This document shows, in pieces, positions 42,995 to 51,735 of a DNA stretch of 64,000 nucleotides. This DNA comes from an uncultured Bacteroides sp. (GTDB lineage: Bacteria > Bacteroidota > Bacteroidia > Bacteroidales > Bacteroidaceae). Positions within the stretch are counted from its first letter, which is position 1. Each line of letters begins with the position of its first letter. Location: contig USLU01000007.1 in assembly GCA_900555635.1 (NCBI GenBank), forward strand, positions 62,001 through 126,000, written 5' to 3'. A program made the position numbers and the translations under genes. Below the pieces are notes generated by a model. It saw only the letters and a list, made by a program, of their open reading frames with translations, was not told where the DNA came from and made no database searches.

Positions 42995-43173
42995 AAGAAT
43001 TAATCGTCCGACATCTGTTCTACATTCGTTCGACAATTGTCGGACGATAATTCAACAGATGTCGAACGAATAAAAAACATATATCGGACGATTAATTCTT
43101 TACTACGGAAGAAATAGTGTATCGCATGAATGGAATTAGTTTGTCGAATGAAAAGAAATAGTGTACCGAATAA
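42995..43173. repeat. 22-nt-period inverted repeat array between aspT and aspD
   Basis: Words of the form tcgNNcga recur with exact spacing: tcgtccga 43004 and tcgttcga 43026 in one sense; tcggacga 43040, tcgaacga 43062, tcggacga 43084 in the other; then tcgcatga 43122, tcgaatga 43144, ccgaataa 43166. Each series steps by 22 nt. The outer arms 42995-43011 and 43084-43100 are perfect 17-bp complements. Confidence 0.88.
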
Positions 43174-43209
43174 AAGAAACTAATTTAAAATAAACCTAAA
43201 CTAGAAAGT

Positions 43210-44832
43210 ATGGATACAAAACTTTTAGAGAAGAAGATGGAGAACATCAGTCCCTTTGAACTGAAAAACCGTCTTATAGACATGGCCGACGAAAGTCTGA
43301 AAAAGACTGCCCGTACTATGTTGAATGCCGGACGTGGTAATCCCAACTGGATTGCTACCACTCCGCGTGAAGCCTTCTTCCTGCTAGGCCAATTCGGATT
43401 GGAAGAATGCCGCCGTGTAATGGACTTGCCCGAAGGCATTGCCGGCATTCCTGAACAAACAGGTATTGCCTCACGCTTCGAAGCATTCTTAAAAAAGAAT
43501 AAAAGCACCGCTGGTGCTAAATTGTTGGAACAGACTTACAGTTATCTGTTGATGCAGCATGCTGCCGATCCCGACAGTCTGGTTCATGAATGGGCAGAAA
43601 GCGTTATCGGTGACCAATATCCGGTACCCGACCGTATCCTCCATTTTACAGAATTACTGGTTCAGGATTATCTCTCACAGGAAATGTGTGACAAGCGCCC
43701 TCCGCGCGGCATCTTCGACCTGTTTGCCACCGAAGGCGGAACAGCTGCCATGTGCTACATCTTCGACTCTCTACAGGAAAACTTCCTGCTGAATAAAGGA
43801 GATCGTATTGTGCTTATGGTTCCGGTCTTTACCCCCTACATTGAGATTCCGCAACTGGACCGCTATCAGTTCCAAGTAACCAAACTGCATGCCAATCGTA
43901 TGAGTCCCGATGGCCTACATCTGTGGCAATACAGCGACGAAGATATCGACCGGTTAAAAGATCCGTCTATCAAGGCTCTATTCGTCACTAACCCAAGCAA
44001 TCCGCCCAGCTATGCACTCAGCCCGGAAACAATGGCACGCATCGTAAAGATTGTACGTGAGGACAATCCGAATCTGATGATTATTACAGACGATGTTTAT
44101 GGAACTTTCAGCCCTCATTTCCGTTCGTTCATGGCAGAGATACCTTATAATACACTTTGCGTGTATTCTTTCTCCAAATACTTCGGTGCAACGGGTTGGC
44201 GAAATGCCGTTATCGCACTTCACGAGTTCAATGTTTACGACCGGCAAATATCTCGTTTGCCTAAAGAGAAACGGGAAGCACTCAACCAGCGTTATGCAAG
44301 TTTGACATTAGAACCGCAGAAACTGAAATTTATCGACCGTATGGTGGCTGATAGCCGACAAGTAGCCTTAAACCATACTGCCGGTCTTTCACTTCCGCAA
44401 CAGATGCAAATGAGTTTGTTTGCTTCCTTTGCTTTGCTGGACAAAGAAAACAGTTATAAGCAAAAGATGCAGGATATTATTCTGCGCCGTCTACATGCCC
44501 TTTGGGATAATACGGGCTTTACATTGGCAGAAGATCCGCTTCGGGTAGGCTATTACACCGAGATAGACATGCTGGTTTGGGCAAAGAAATTCCATGGCGA
44601 CGAATTTGTAGAATACCTGAAACGTACCTACAGTCCGCTGAATGTTGTCTTTCGCCTTGCCAAAGAAACATCTCTGGTACTGCTGAACGGTGGTGGTTTT
44701 GATGGTCCTGAATGGAGTATACGCGCCTCCCTTGCTAACCTGAACGAAAAAGATTATGTCATTATCGGTCAGGGTATCAAGAGGATATTGGACGAGTATG
44801 CGAAAGAATTCTTTCAACTTTCAACTAAATAG
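43210..44832 (+). CDS. aspD: Aspartate 4-decarboxylase (bifunctional aspartate aminotransferase)
   Basis: 540 aa, longer than ordinary fold-I aminotransferases by the N-terminal 100 residues characteristic of AspD. PLP lysine in VYSFSKYFGATGWR (near residue 315), TNPSNPPSYALS, and Asp in IITDDVYGTF. It removes the beta-carboxyl group of aspartate to give alanine and CO2, consuming a proton. Partner of the exchanger upstream. Its last 12 nt overlap the 3' end of the converging histidine-kinase gene. Confidence 0.93.
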   Translation: MDTKLLEKKMENISPFELKNRLIDMADESLKKTARTMLNAGRGNPNWIATTPREAFFLLGQFGLEECRRVMDLPEGIAGIPEQTGIASRFEAFLKKNKSTAGAKLLEQTYSYLLMQHAADPDSLVHEWAESVIGDQYPVPDRILHFTELLVQDYLSQEMCDKRPPRGIFDLFATEGGTAAMCYIFDSLQENFLLNKGDRIVLMVPVFTPYIEIPQLDRYQFQVTKLHANRMSPDGLHLWQYSDEDIDRLKDPSIKALFVTNPSNPPSYALSPETMARIVKIVREDNPNLMIITDDVYGTFSPHFRSFMAEIPYNTLCVYSFSKYFGATGWRNAVIALHEFNVYDRQISRLPKEKREALNQRYASLTLEPQKLKFIDRMVADSRQVALNHTAGLSLPQQMQMSLFASFALLDKENSYKQKMQDIILRRLHALWDNTGFTLAEDPLRVGYYTEIDMLVWAKKFHGDEFVEYLKRTYSPLNVVFRLAKETSLVLLNGGGFDGPEWSIRASLANLNEKDYVIIGQGIKRILDEYAKEFFQLSTK

Positions 44833-46134
44833 TATGCGGAAACGAGTCAAACCATCGTTGTAAGTACGCAGGGAGAAAGTACAACCATGACGGCTCAGGA
44901 CTTCCCGGATAAACACCAAGCCAATTCCCTGCCCGTTCGGTTTGGTGGAAAAGAAGGGGCTGAAGAGTTTAGCTTCGGCCTCTTTGCTAATCCCAGGACC
45001 ATTGTCAACGACTTCAATAGAAGCGGGGGCAGTGGTCCTAACTATGATTTCACCTCTCTTATCTGATTCTGAAGCAGTGCTCTCTATACTCTCCGCTGCA
45101 TTCTTGATGATATTTACCAGCACTTGTTCAAAAAGTGGGGCATCCAAACGGACTTTTCCTACGGTAGGGTCACACTCCAGACGCAAGTTGATTTTGCGAT
45201 CATTACACATGCCTTCCATAAAGCGCTTGCACATAGATACCAAATCATTCAATTGAACCGGAGCCAAGGTTGGTTCGGGTATCTTTACCACATCCGCGAA
45301 GCGAGTAATAAACCGACTCATAGAAAAACAACGGTCGGTACAAACGCGCATTACTTCGCAAATATCCTCCATGTCTTCTTCAGTAGAAAGAGCTTGCTCT
45401 ACAGTATCCAAGGTAGAAGTTATGCCGGCAGTTGTATTGTTCACCTCATGGGCAATCATCCGGATGACTTTTTCATAAGCACGTTTCTCGGCACGCATCA
45501 CTTCTTCTGTCATTCGTTCTATCAAGTAGAAAGGATGCTTGAATCCTCGGTCTATAAAAAAAGAATGGGTACATTTATATATATTGGCATCGTTCAAGCG
45601 AACAACAGAAGTCTCTTCTTTTTGAATTACTGCCAGTTCCATAGCCAAAGGAGAATCTACCGACTCCAACCGTTTATTCATTGCTTCGTCCAAATGTACC
45701 CCCAGCATTTTTACCGCCATAGGATTCAATTGCGAAACCACACCATCCATGGTTGTAATAATAACTCCCATCGGTGATGCTTCAATCAGCAAATCCAAGA
45801 AGTGATTCTGCTCGCGCATGCGCAACCGTTCATTCTTTAACTGTTCCATCATTCGATTGAAGATGTTCACAATACGATCCGCCTCATACTGCCCTACCTG
45901 ACTCAACCTACTGCTGAAATCCTGTTCGCGCAACAATTCCATACCACTGCCAATAGTATTCATCGGCTTTACAATCTTACGATAGAACACTACCAAGTAG
46001 ATTAATACAAACAAAATAAGCCCTTCTATAATATATAGGTGCATAATTTGCTTTTCACCGATTAAGAAAATCAGTGCTCCACTCAAACCGAGTAGAAACA
46101 AGACGAGGATGAAAAAGAAGAATTTAATGCGCAC
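44821..46134 (-). CDS. NtrB/AtoS-like sensor histidine kinase
   Basis: 437 aa. Two membrane helices in the first 52 residues with almost no loop between them, so the signal is probably intramembrane or cytoplasmic. Then HAMP (about 53-105), a PAS domain (about 110-180), phosphoaccepting His229 in RMIAHEVNNTTAG, N-box NIIKNAAESIE, and G boxes DNGPGIS and NGQGIGLVFIREV. The partner is the NtrC-type regulator just upstream in the transcript (99 nt). The 3' end overlaps aspD by 12 nt, tail to tail. Confidence 0.9.
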   Translation of the reverse strand: MRIKFFFFILVLFLLGLSGALIFLIGEKQIMHLYIIEGLILFVLIYLVVFYRKIVKPMNTIGSGMELLREQDFSSRLSQVGQYEADRIVNIFNRMMEQLKNERLRMREQNHFLDLLIEASPMGVIITTMDGVVSQLNPMAVKMLGVHLDEAMNKRLESVDSPLAMELAVIQKEETSVVRLNDANIYKCTHSFFIDRGFKHPFYLIERMTEEVMRAEKRAYEKVIRMIAHEVNNTTAGITSTLDTVEQALSTEEDMEDICEVMRVCTDRCFSMSRFITRFADVVKIPEPTLAPVQLNDLVSMCKRFMEGMCNDRKINLRLECDPTVGKVRLDAPLFEQVLVNIIKNAAESIESTASESDKRGEIIVRTTAPASIEVVDNGPGISKEAEAKLFSPFFSTKPNGQGIGLVFIREVLSRHGCTFSLRTYNDGLTRFRILFS

Positions 46135-46149
46135 GGCAATTTAGTTATA

Positions 46150-46248
46150 AGTTATGAGTTATAAGTTATTTGTCATCAGTAGTGAGTTATAAGTCATTAA
46201 TAGCAAAGCAATCATAAACAAATAACTAATAACTTATAACTCATAACT
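46150..46248. repeat. AT-rich hairpin repeat, copy 1
   Basis: Left arm 46150-46172 (agttatgagttataag..., ending atttg) and right arm 46219-46248 are inverted copies; the right arm has seven extra bases. The right arm contains the last codons and stop of the NtrC-type regulator gene. Confidence 0.8.
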
Positions 46249-47592
46249 AATATTATATTTCTCCAAGCGACGATAAAGCGCAGCACGACTGATGCCCAAC
46301 GATATGGCTACCTGGCTAAGATTTCCTTTATGTTGTTCCAAAGCCTGCAAGATAGTCTGACGTTCTATTTCGTCCAAAGTCATTCCTGCAAATGAAGTAC
46401 CTTCGGCAGCTTTGGCCGGTTCATCGTGACGCAAATACTGGGCGTCAAAATCGGTTGCATCCAATACGGATTTACCACTAACCAGAATCGTACGTTCCAC
46501 CAGATTCTTCAACTCACGTATATTGCCCGGAAACGGCAAACGACTAAGGAAGTTCAAGGCATCTGCCGAGAAATCCGTACGAGGCAGCCCGTTCACTTCT
46601 GCTTGACGGTCGGCAAAATGACGTGCCAGTAAAGAGATATCCTCACGACGCTCACGCAAAGAAGGCAGTTTTACTGTTATCAGATTAATACGGTAAAACA
46701 AATCTTCGCGGAATGTACGTTCCGAAACCATCTTACGCAAATCGGCATTGGTAGCCGAAACAACGCGTACATCTACTTTGCGGGGACGGCTATCTCCCAA
46801 TACTTCAAAAGTCTGATCTTGCAAAACTCTCAATAGTTTTACCTGGCAAGAAGGATCGAGATCACCGATCTCATCCAAAAAGATTGTTCCTTTGTTTGCC
46901 ATTTCAAAGCGTCCTATTCGGTCGGCACTAGCATCGGTAAATGCACCTTTCTTATGCCCGAACATTTCGCTTTCGAACAGACTCTGAGATATACCACCCA
47001 AATTGACCTTGACAAACGGCTGTTTCAATCGTTGGCTATTGATATGAATGGCTTCGGCTATCAATTCTTTACCGGTTCCACTTTCGCCGGTAATGAGTAC
47101 GGAAGCATTGGTACGGGCTATACGACCTACCGTATTCAGTACTTCCATCAATCCTTGTGATTTGCCGATAATGTGGCTGCGGTTCAGCGCGCCACTTTGT
47201 TCTTCGGAAACTTCCTTAGGCGCGGCAGTCAATTCGAGTGCGGTTTCAATACGCTGCAACAAAGCAGCATTGTTCCAAGGCTTAGTGATGAAATCGAATG
47301 CTCCGGCTTGCATACCTTGCACGGCAAGTTGAATGCTTCCCCACGCTGTCATCAAGATAACAGGGACATCAGGACGGAATACCTTTACTTGCTTCAACAA
47401 AGTAAGTCCTTCCTCACCGGTGGTAGAGAGAGTGAAATTCATATCCATCAGTATCAATGCAGGAGCCTCTGCACGAACTATATCCATCGCTTCACGAGGT
47501 CCCGGAGCCGTTTTAATTTCATATCCGGCACGTTTCAACATAAAACTTAATGAAGAACGCACAGCACTATCGTCATCTATTATCAGTATCAT
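46234..47592 (-). CDS. NtrC-family sigma-54-dependent response regulator
   Basis: 452 aa. Receiver domain (IIDDDSAVRSS, phosphoacceptor in LILMDMNF, ITKPW), sigma-54 interaction AAA+ domain with Walker A GESGTGKE, Walker B TIFLDEIGDL and the sigma-54 contact loop GAFTDA in place of the usual GAFTGA, and a C-terminal Fis-type helix-turn-helix (LSQVAISLGISRAALYRRLEKY). It should activate sigma-54 promoters; the one found upstream of the TolC gene of the same operon is an obvious target, implying autoregulation. The last residues (SYEL) are encoded by hairpin repeat copy 1. Confidence 0.93.
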   Translation of the reverse strand: MILIIDDDSAVRSSLSFMLKRAGYEIKTAPGPREAMDIVRAEAPALILMDMNFTLSTTGEEGLTLLKQVKVFRPDVPVILMTAWGSIQLAVQGMQAGAFDFITKPWNNAALLQRIETALELTAAPKEVSEEQSGALNRSHIIGKSQGLMEVLNTVGRIARTNASVLITGESGTGKELIAEAIHINSQRLKQPFVKVNLGGISQSLFESEMFGHKKGAFTDASADRIGRFEMANKGTIFLDEIGDLDPSCQVKLLRVLQDQTFEVLGDSRPRKVDVRVVSATNADLRKMVSERTFREDLFYRINLITVKLPSLRERREDISLLARHFADRQAEVNGLPRTDFSADALNFLSRLPFPGNIRELKNLVERTILVSGKSVLDATDFDAQYLRHDEPAKAAEGTSFAGMTLDEIERQTILQALEQHKGNLSQVAISLGISRAALYRRLEKYNISYEL

Positions 47593-47638
47593 AATACTTT
47601 TGCAGTTTTGTTTCCTGCAAAAATAGAGAAAAATATAT

Positions 47639-47731
47639 AGTTATGAGTTATAAGTTATAAGTTATTTGCTTGCAAATGGAAACATACAGTACTTTCACAA
47701 GCAAATAACTCATAACTTATAACTCATAACT
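47639..47731. repeat. AT-rich hairpin repeat, copy 2
   Basis: 33-bp arms 47639-47671 and 47699-47731 are complementary with a single mismatch, separated by 27 nt. Lies between the TolC stop (47740) and the regulator start (47592). Confidence 0.88.
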
Positions 47732-47739
47732 CCCCCTAA

Positions 47740-49227
47740 TCATCCTCTTATGATATCTTCAAAGTCAGCTTCAAGTTCAGTATTCCGTTCAAAATCCCAA
47801 AGGGTAAGACTACGGAGTTGATAGAAATAATACCAGAAGTTATAGAGTTCGAAAATATGTTTCTGACGAGCTTCATCCTTGGAGTTCTGTGCATCATTCA
47901 AATCCAATGTACTGATTTTACCAATCATAAAGGTTTCGACACTGGTTTTGTATCGTTTCTCAGCAATCGCATCCGCTTCTTCTGCAATATCCAGTTGCTG
48001 AGCCTGATTATTGAAATTTGCTACTAACAAGAATATATCTTGATTAAAATCCATTTGTTCCTGACGGATTTTGGAAAGAACCACTTCACGGTTGCTCTTT
48101 GCTACGCGCACTTTTCCACGACGCTTTCCCCAATCAAGAATAGGAATCTTAACCCCTACCTTTACTATCTGATTATCCATCAAATCTTTATAGGCAGAAG
48201 AGAACTCGTGGTTCTGACCGGTATAACCTACGCTGGCAAAAAGGTCGATACTACGCAAATTACCGCGTGCAGTAGCTACTTCGTAATCGGCTTCCAATTG
48301 GCGGCGACGAATATTTTGGGCAAACGAGTTACGTTCTAATGCTTTATTCAGCACCCGGTCGTATTCCATTTTAATATCAGGTACGGTTGCCGGAAGTACG
48401 GGATTCAAACTTTCTTGTTCTGATACTCCGAGAAAAGAACGAAGTTGGAACATTTTAGCATTCAGATTACTCTCGGCTGCCGTTACATCGGCTTTACCTT
48501 GCAAGGCATTCAGTTTTAGTTGCAGCAAGTCATTTTCCGAAATCTGCCCCATTTTACGCTTGGCAATCGCTACTTCATACAATCGGTCGGCATTTTGTTT
48601 GTTCTGGCGTTGAGTGGCAAGTTCTTCTTTAGCCAAAAGCAGTTCGAAGAAGTAAGAGATAGTCTTCATGGTTACTCCTTCAGTAGCAGAAATAAAAGCA
48701 GCTTTAGCCTCAGCATAGCGAACCGGTTCAATACGGCGATTCCATTTCAGATTGTTTACTCCAAAAATAGGTTGTGTCAACTCAAGACTCACTGGAACGG
48801 ACATAAATTGTTTATCGCCTCCGGTTCCTAATTGCTTTATATAATCCAGCGAAGAAGTTAGTGACAACTTACCGCCTGTAATCCAGATATTCTGATCTAC
48901 AGAAAGCTGGCCGGACAATCCTAAAGTATTATTCCGAACAAAGCTATAAGAGCCATCCGAGTTTTGGTAAGTACTGTATGATTTGTTGTAGTTGGGCAGC
49001 GTACCTGTAAAATTAACTTCCGGCAATAAGTCGGCACGGAAAGTACGGTATTCCCAATAGGCAGTCTTCAGCTCATTCAAGGCAACAGCAGCATCTACAG
49101 ACTGAGTACGTGCCAATGCAACAGCTTCCGATAAAGTTATGTTACGCTCATGCCCTAATGTATCGTTTTGTGCCGATGCAGCCAACGACATTAAAAAGCA
49201 AACTACAAGTAAGATATTCTTTTTCAT
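47740..49227 (-). CDS. TolC-family outer-membrane efflux protein
   Basis: 495 aa. Signal peptide MKKNILLVVCFLMSLAASAQ, then two OEP repeats of long helices and short strands (LDWGKRRGKVRVAKSNREV is the conserved second-repeat entry). It forms a trimeric exit duct for tripartite efflux or type I secretion. No membrane-fusion protein or pump gene is next to it, so the inner-membrane partner is elsewhere. First gene of the unit TolC, NtrC-type regulator, kinase, behind a sigma-54 promoter. Confidence 0.92.
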   Translation of the reverse strand: MKKNILLVVCFLMSLAASAQNDTLGHERNITLSEAVALARTQSVDAAVALNELKTAYWEYRTFRADLLPEVNFTGTLPNYNKSYSTYQNSDGSYSFVRNNTLGLSGQLSVDQNIWITGGKLSLTSSLDYIKQLGTGGDKQFMSVPVSLELTQPIFGVNNLKWNRRIEPVRYAEAKAAFISATEGVTMKTISYFFELLLAKEELATQRQNKQNADRLYEVAIAKRKMGQISENDLLQLKLNALQGKADVTAAESNLNAKMFQLRSFLGVSEQESLNPVLPATVPDIKMEYDRVLNKALERNSFAQNIRRRQLEADYEVATARGNLRSIDLFASVGYTGQNHEFSSAYKDLMDNQIVKVGVKIPILDWGKRRGKVRVAKSNREVVLSKIRQEQMDFNQDIFLLVANFNNQAQQLDIAEEADAIAEKRYKTSVETFMIGKISTLDLNDAQNSKDEARQKHIFELYNFWYYFYQLRSLTLWDFERNTELEADFEDIIRG

Positions 49228-49258
49228 GTTCGGTCTTTAAATTTAACGATATCAGAAA

Positions 49259-49274
49259 AGCAAAGACCGTGCCA
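49259..49274 (-). promoter_or_regulatory. Sigma-54 promoter of the TolC-regulator-kinase operon
   Basis: The minus strand reads TGGCACG, GTCT, TTGCT: both consensus halves are intact and the GG and GC dinucleotides are separated by exactly 10 nt. It is 32 nt upstream of the TolC start. Confidence 0.88.
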
Positions 49275-49315
49275 AGTGGCAGGAATAGTATCAGGGAAGG
49301 GGATGTGTTCATTTT

Positions 49316-49343
49316 CGGACAGTGGGAATGTCCGTTTGCGGAC
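49316..49343. promoter_or_regulatory. Likely enhancer sites for the NtrC-type regulator
   Basis: Two overlapping dyads sit about 42 bp upstream of the -24 element: cggaca (49316) with tgtccg (49329), and gtccg (49330) with cggac (49339). Such tandem palindromes are the usual binding sites of Fis-type regulators. Confidence 0.6.
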
Positions 49344-49347
49344 GATA

Positions 49348-49464
49348 TCAAAACTCTTTTTTACCACAGATTACGCAGATTAACGCAGATTGAAATATAT
49401 TTCATTGACTATCAACAAAGAAAAACTGTGCTAATCTGCGTAATCTGTGGTGAAAAGAGTTTTG
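49348..49464. repeat. Long palindrome after hisB
   Basis: Perfect 20-bp arms at 49363-49382 and 49432-49451 (accacagattacgcag... and its complement) extend with one indel to about 34 bp on each side (tcaaaactctttt outside). The loop is 49 nt. It starts 7 nt after the hisB stop, so it can serve as that operon's terminator. Confidence 0.85.
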
Positions 49465-49470
49465 ACTTTC

Positions 49471-50622
49471 TTACAGCACTCCTTTCGAACTGGGTAATTC
49501 ATAATGATAGATATCGCGCTTCGCAGACATTTTCAAGGCTCGTGCCAATGCCTTGAAGATACCTTCTATTTTGTGATGTTCGTTCTGGCCTTCAGCTTTG
49601 ATATTAAGATTCATCTTAGCGGTATCACTCAGTGATTTAAAGAAATGCAGAAACATTTCGGTAGGCATCTCTCCTATCTTCTCACGCTTAAACTCCGCAT
49701 CCCACACCAGCCAAGGACGTCCGCCAAAATCAAGACATACCTGGCACAAACAATCGTCCATAGGCAAAGCATAACCATAACGTTCAATGCCCCGCTTATT
49801 GCCCAAAGCCTGATAAAGACATTCACCTAATGCAAGTGCCGTATCTTCTATGGTATGGTGTTCATCTACTTCCAAATCACCTTTCACATGAATAGTCAAG
49901 TCCAAGCCTCCATGTTTGCCTATTTGTTCCAGCATATGGTCAAAAAAGCCCAGACCGGTTTGGATATCACAATTCCCATTGCCATCTAAATTGAGCGATA
50001 CATAAATATCAGTTTCTTTGGTCGTACGACGTACTTCAGCGGTTCGTTCACCGGCAAAAAGGAATTCTGCTACCTTATCCCAATCTTTTGTAACGAGGGC
50101 ACAGACATCTTCCAAACCTTGACAAGTAGCATATCCTCCTTCTGATACAGGTTTCAACAAATCAGTATTATCCTGCAACAGAATGGCACTACATCCCAGA
50201 TTCTTAGCCAATTCCACATCGGTGGCACGGTCGCCTATCACAAAGCTGTTCGCCAAGTCATATTCCGGATTATTGAGGTACTTGGTAAGCATACCCGTGC
50301 GGGGCTTGCGGGTAGGTGCATTGTCTTCGGGCATACTTCTATCAATGCAAATGTCATCAAACGTAATGCCCTCCCCTTCTAGTGTCTTCATCATCAGATT
50401 ATGCGCCGGCCAAAAGGTATCTTCCGGGAAAGACGCGGTGCCTAGTCCATCCTGATTGGTCACCATAACAAACTCAAAATCAAGTTTGCTACGCACAAAG
50501 CCAAGATTACGCATCACCTTCGGATAAAATTCCAGTTTTTCCAATGCGTCCAATTGATAATCTACAGGCGGTTCAATAACCAGCGTACCGTCGCGATCTA
50601 TAAATAGTACTTTCTTTTTCAT
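49471..50622 (-). CDS. hisB: Bifunctional histidinol-phosphatase / imidazoleglycerol-phosphate dehydratase
   Basis: 383 aa, fusion of two enzymes. The N-terminal HAD phosphatase (residues 1 to about 165; FIDRDGTLV, VTNQDGLG, IGDRATDVELA) hydrolyses histidinol phosphate. The C-terminal dehydratase (about 190-383; GLGFFDHMLEQIGKHGG, DEHHTIEDTAL, FFKSLSDTAKMN, NEHHKIEGIFKALARAL) carries the two manganese-binding His clusters. Last gene of hisGDCB, 59 nt after hisC. Confidence 0.95.
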   Translation of the reverse strand: MKKKVLFIDRDGTLVIEPPVDYQLDALEKLEFYPKVMRNLGFVRSKLDFEFVMVTNQDGLGTASFPEDTFWPAHNLMMKTLEGEGITFDDICIDRSMPEDNAPTRKPRTGMLTKYLNNPEYDLANSFVIGDRATDVELAKNLGCSAILLQDNTDLLKPVSEGGYATCQGLEDVCALVTKDWDKVAEFLFAGERTAEVRRTTKETDIYVSLNLDGNGNCDIQTGLGFFDHMLEQIGKHGGLDLTIHVKGDLEVDEHHTIEDTALALGECLYQALGNKRGIERYGYALPMDDCLCQVCLDFGGRPWLVWDAEFKREKIGEMPTEMFLHFFKSLSDTAKMNLNIKAEGQNEHHKIEGIFKALARALKMSAKRDIYHYELPSSKGVL

Positions 50623-50681
50623 AATTATGATATTGTATCAATGGGAATTTAACTCCTAATTACTCCTCAAGAGATAAATTA

Positions 50682-51719
50682 TCATTTATATAGTTTCAGT
50701 GCCTCTATCAGTTTCTCATTCTCTTCAGCTGTTCCAACCGTTACACGCAAACAGTTTCCGCATAACGAAACAGAATTACGATTACGAACTATAATTCCTT
50801 TACTTACCAGATAACTGTATATCTTCACAGCATCCGTTACACGTGCAAGGAAAAAATTGGCATCAGAAGGGAATATCTTCACAGTGCAAGGCAGTTGGGC
50901 AAACTCAGCCTCCAGACTTTCGCGAGCTTCTTTCAGCATCTTTACCCAACGTTCTATTTCCTCATAACGTTGAAGCATCTCCATGGCCTGCTTCTGTGTC
51001 AATTCGTTCACATTATACGGGTATTTTATCTTGCTGAAAATACCGATAATATCGGATGACGCAAATGCCATACCTAAACGGATCGCCGCACATCCCCATG
51101 CTTTGGAGAAGGTTTGGAATACGATGAGATTAGGATATTTATCTAATTCTTCCAAAAAAGAAGGAGCTTCCGAAAAGTCGTTATAAGCTTCATCCAATAC
51201 TACCAGCCCTTCAAAGTTCTGAATCAATTTCTCTATTTCACTACGAAGAAGATCATTTCCCGTAGGATTGTTAGGCGAACAAAGGAAAATAAGTTTGGTA
51301 TGCTCATCTGCCGCCGCTAATAATTTATCGGCTGTAAATTGGTAATTCTCGTCCAACAAAACTTTGCGATACTCCACATCGTTCACTTCTGCACATACCT
51401 GATACATGCCGTATGTAGGATCAATGGCTACCACATTATCTATGCGAGGCTCACAGAAAGCACGAAACACTAAATCAATCGCTTCATCGCTGCCGTTTCC
51501 TAAAAAGATATTATCAAGATTTACTTTCTTTATTTTAGATAACTCTTTTTTCAAATCCCGCTGCATAGGGTCCGGATAACGGTTGTGCGGTAAATTATAA
51601 GGGTTTTCATTTGCATCGAGAAATACGGATGCAGCCGCACCATTATATTCATCACGTGCCGAAGAATAAGGTTTCAATCGCCATATAGTAGGACGGGTAA
51701 GTTCTTGCAATGTTTTCAT
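50682..51719 (-). CDS. hisC: Histidinol-phosphate aminotransferase
   Basis: 345 aa, fold-I PLP enzyme. Substrate region FLDANENPYN, LGNGSDEAIDLVFRAF, CSPNNPTGN, VVLDEAYNDF, and the PLP lysine in FQTFSKAWGCAAIRLG. Transfers the amino group of glutamate to imidazole acetol phosphate. Starts 16 nt after hisD. Confidence 0.95.
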   Translation of the reverse strand: MKTLQELTRPTIWRLKPYSSARDEYNGAAASVFLDANENPYNLPHNRYPDPMQRDLKKELSKIKKVNLDNIFLGNGSDEAIDLVFRAFCEPRIDNVVAIDPTYGMYQVCAEVNDVEYRKVLLDENYQFTADKLLAAADEHTKLIFLCSPNNPTGNDLLRSEIEKLIQNFEGLVVLDEAYNDFSEAPSFLEELDKYPNLIVFQTFSKAWGCAAIRLGMAFASSDIIGIFSKIKYPYNVNELTQKQAMEMLQRYEEIERWVKMLKEARESLEAEFAQLPCTVKIFPSDANFFLARVTDAVKIYSYLVSKGIIVRNRNSVSLCGNCLRVTVGTAEENEKLIEALKLYK

Positions 51720-51735
51720 GTCGGAGATTTATAAT

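Noticed and set aside
42995..43173. CRISPR array
   Set aside because: Repeat words are only 8-17 nt, alternate in orientation, have no constant repeat with unique spacers of CRISPR length, and no cas gene is near.
46150..46248. Insertion sequence remnant
   Set aside because: No transposase, no target duplication recognised; better described as a dispersed hairpin repeat.
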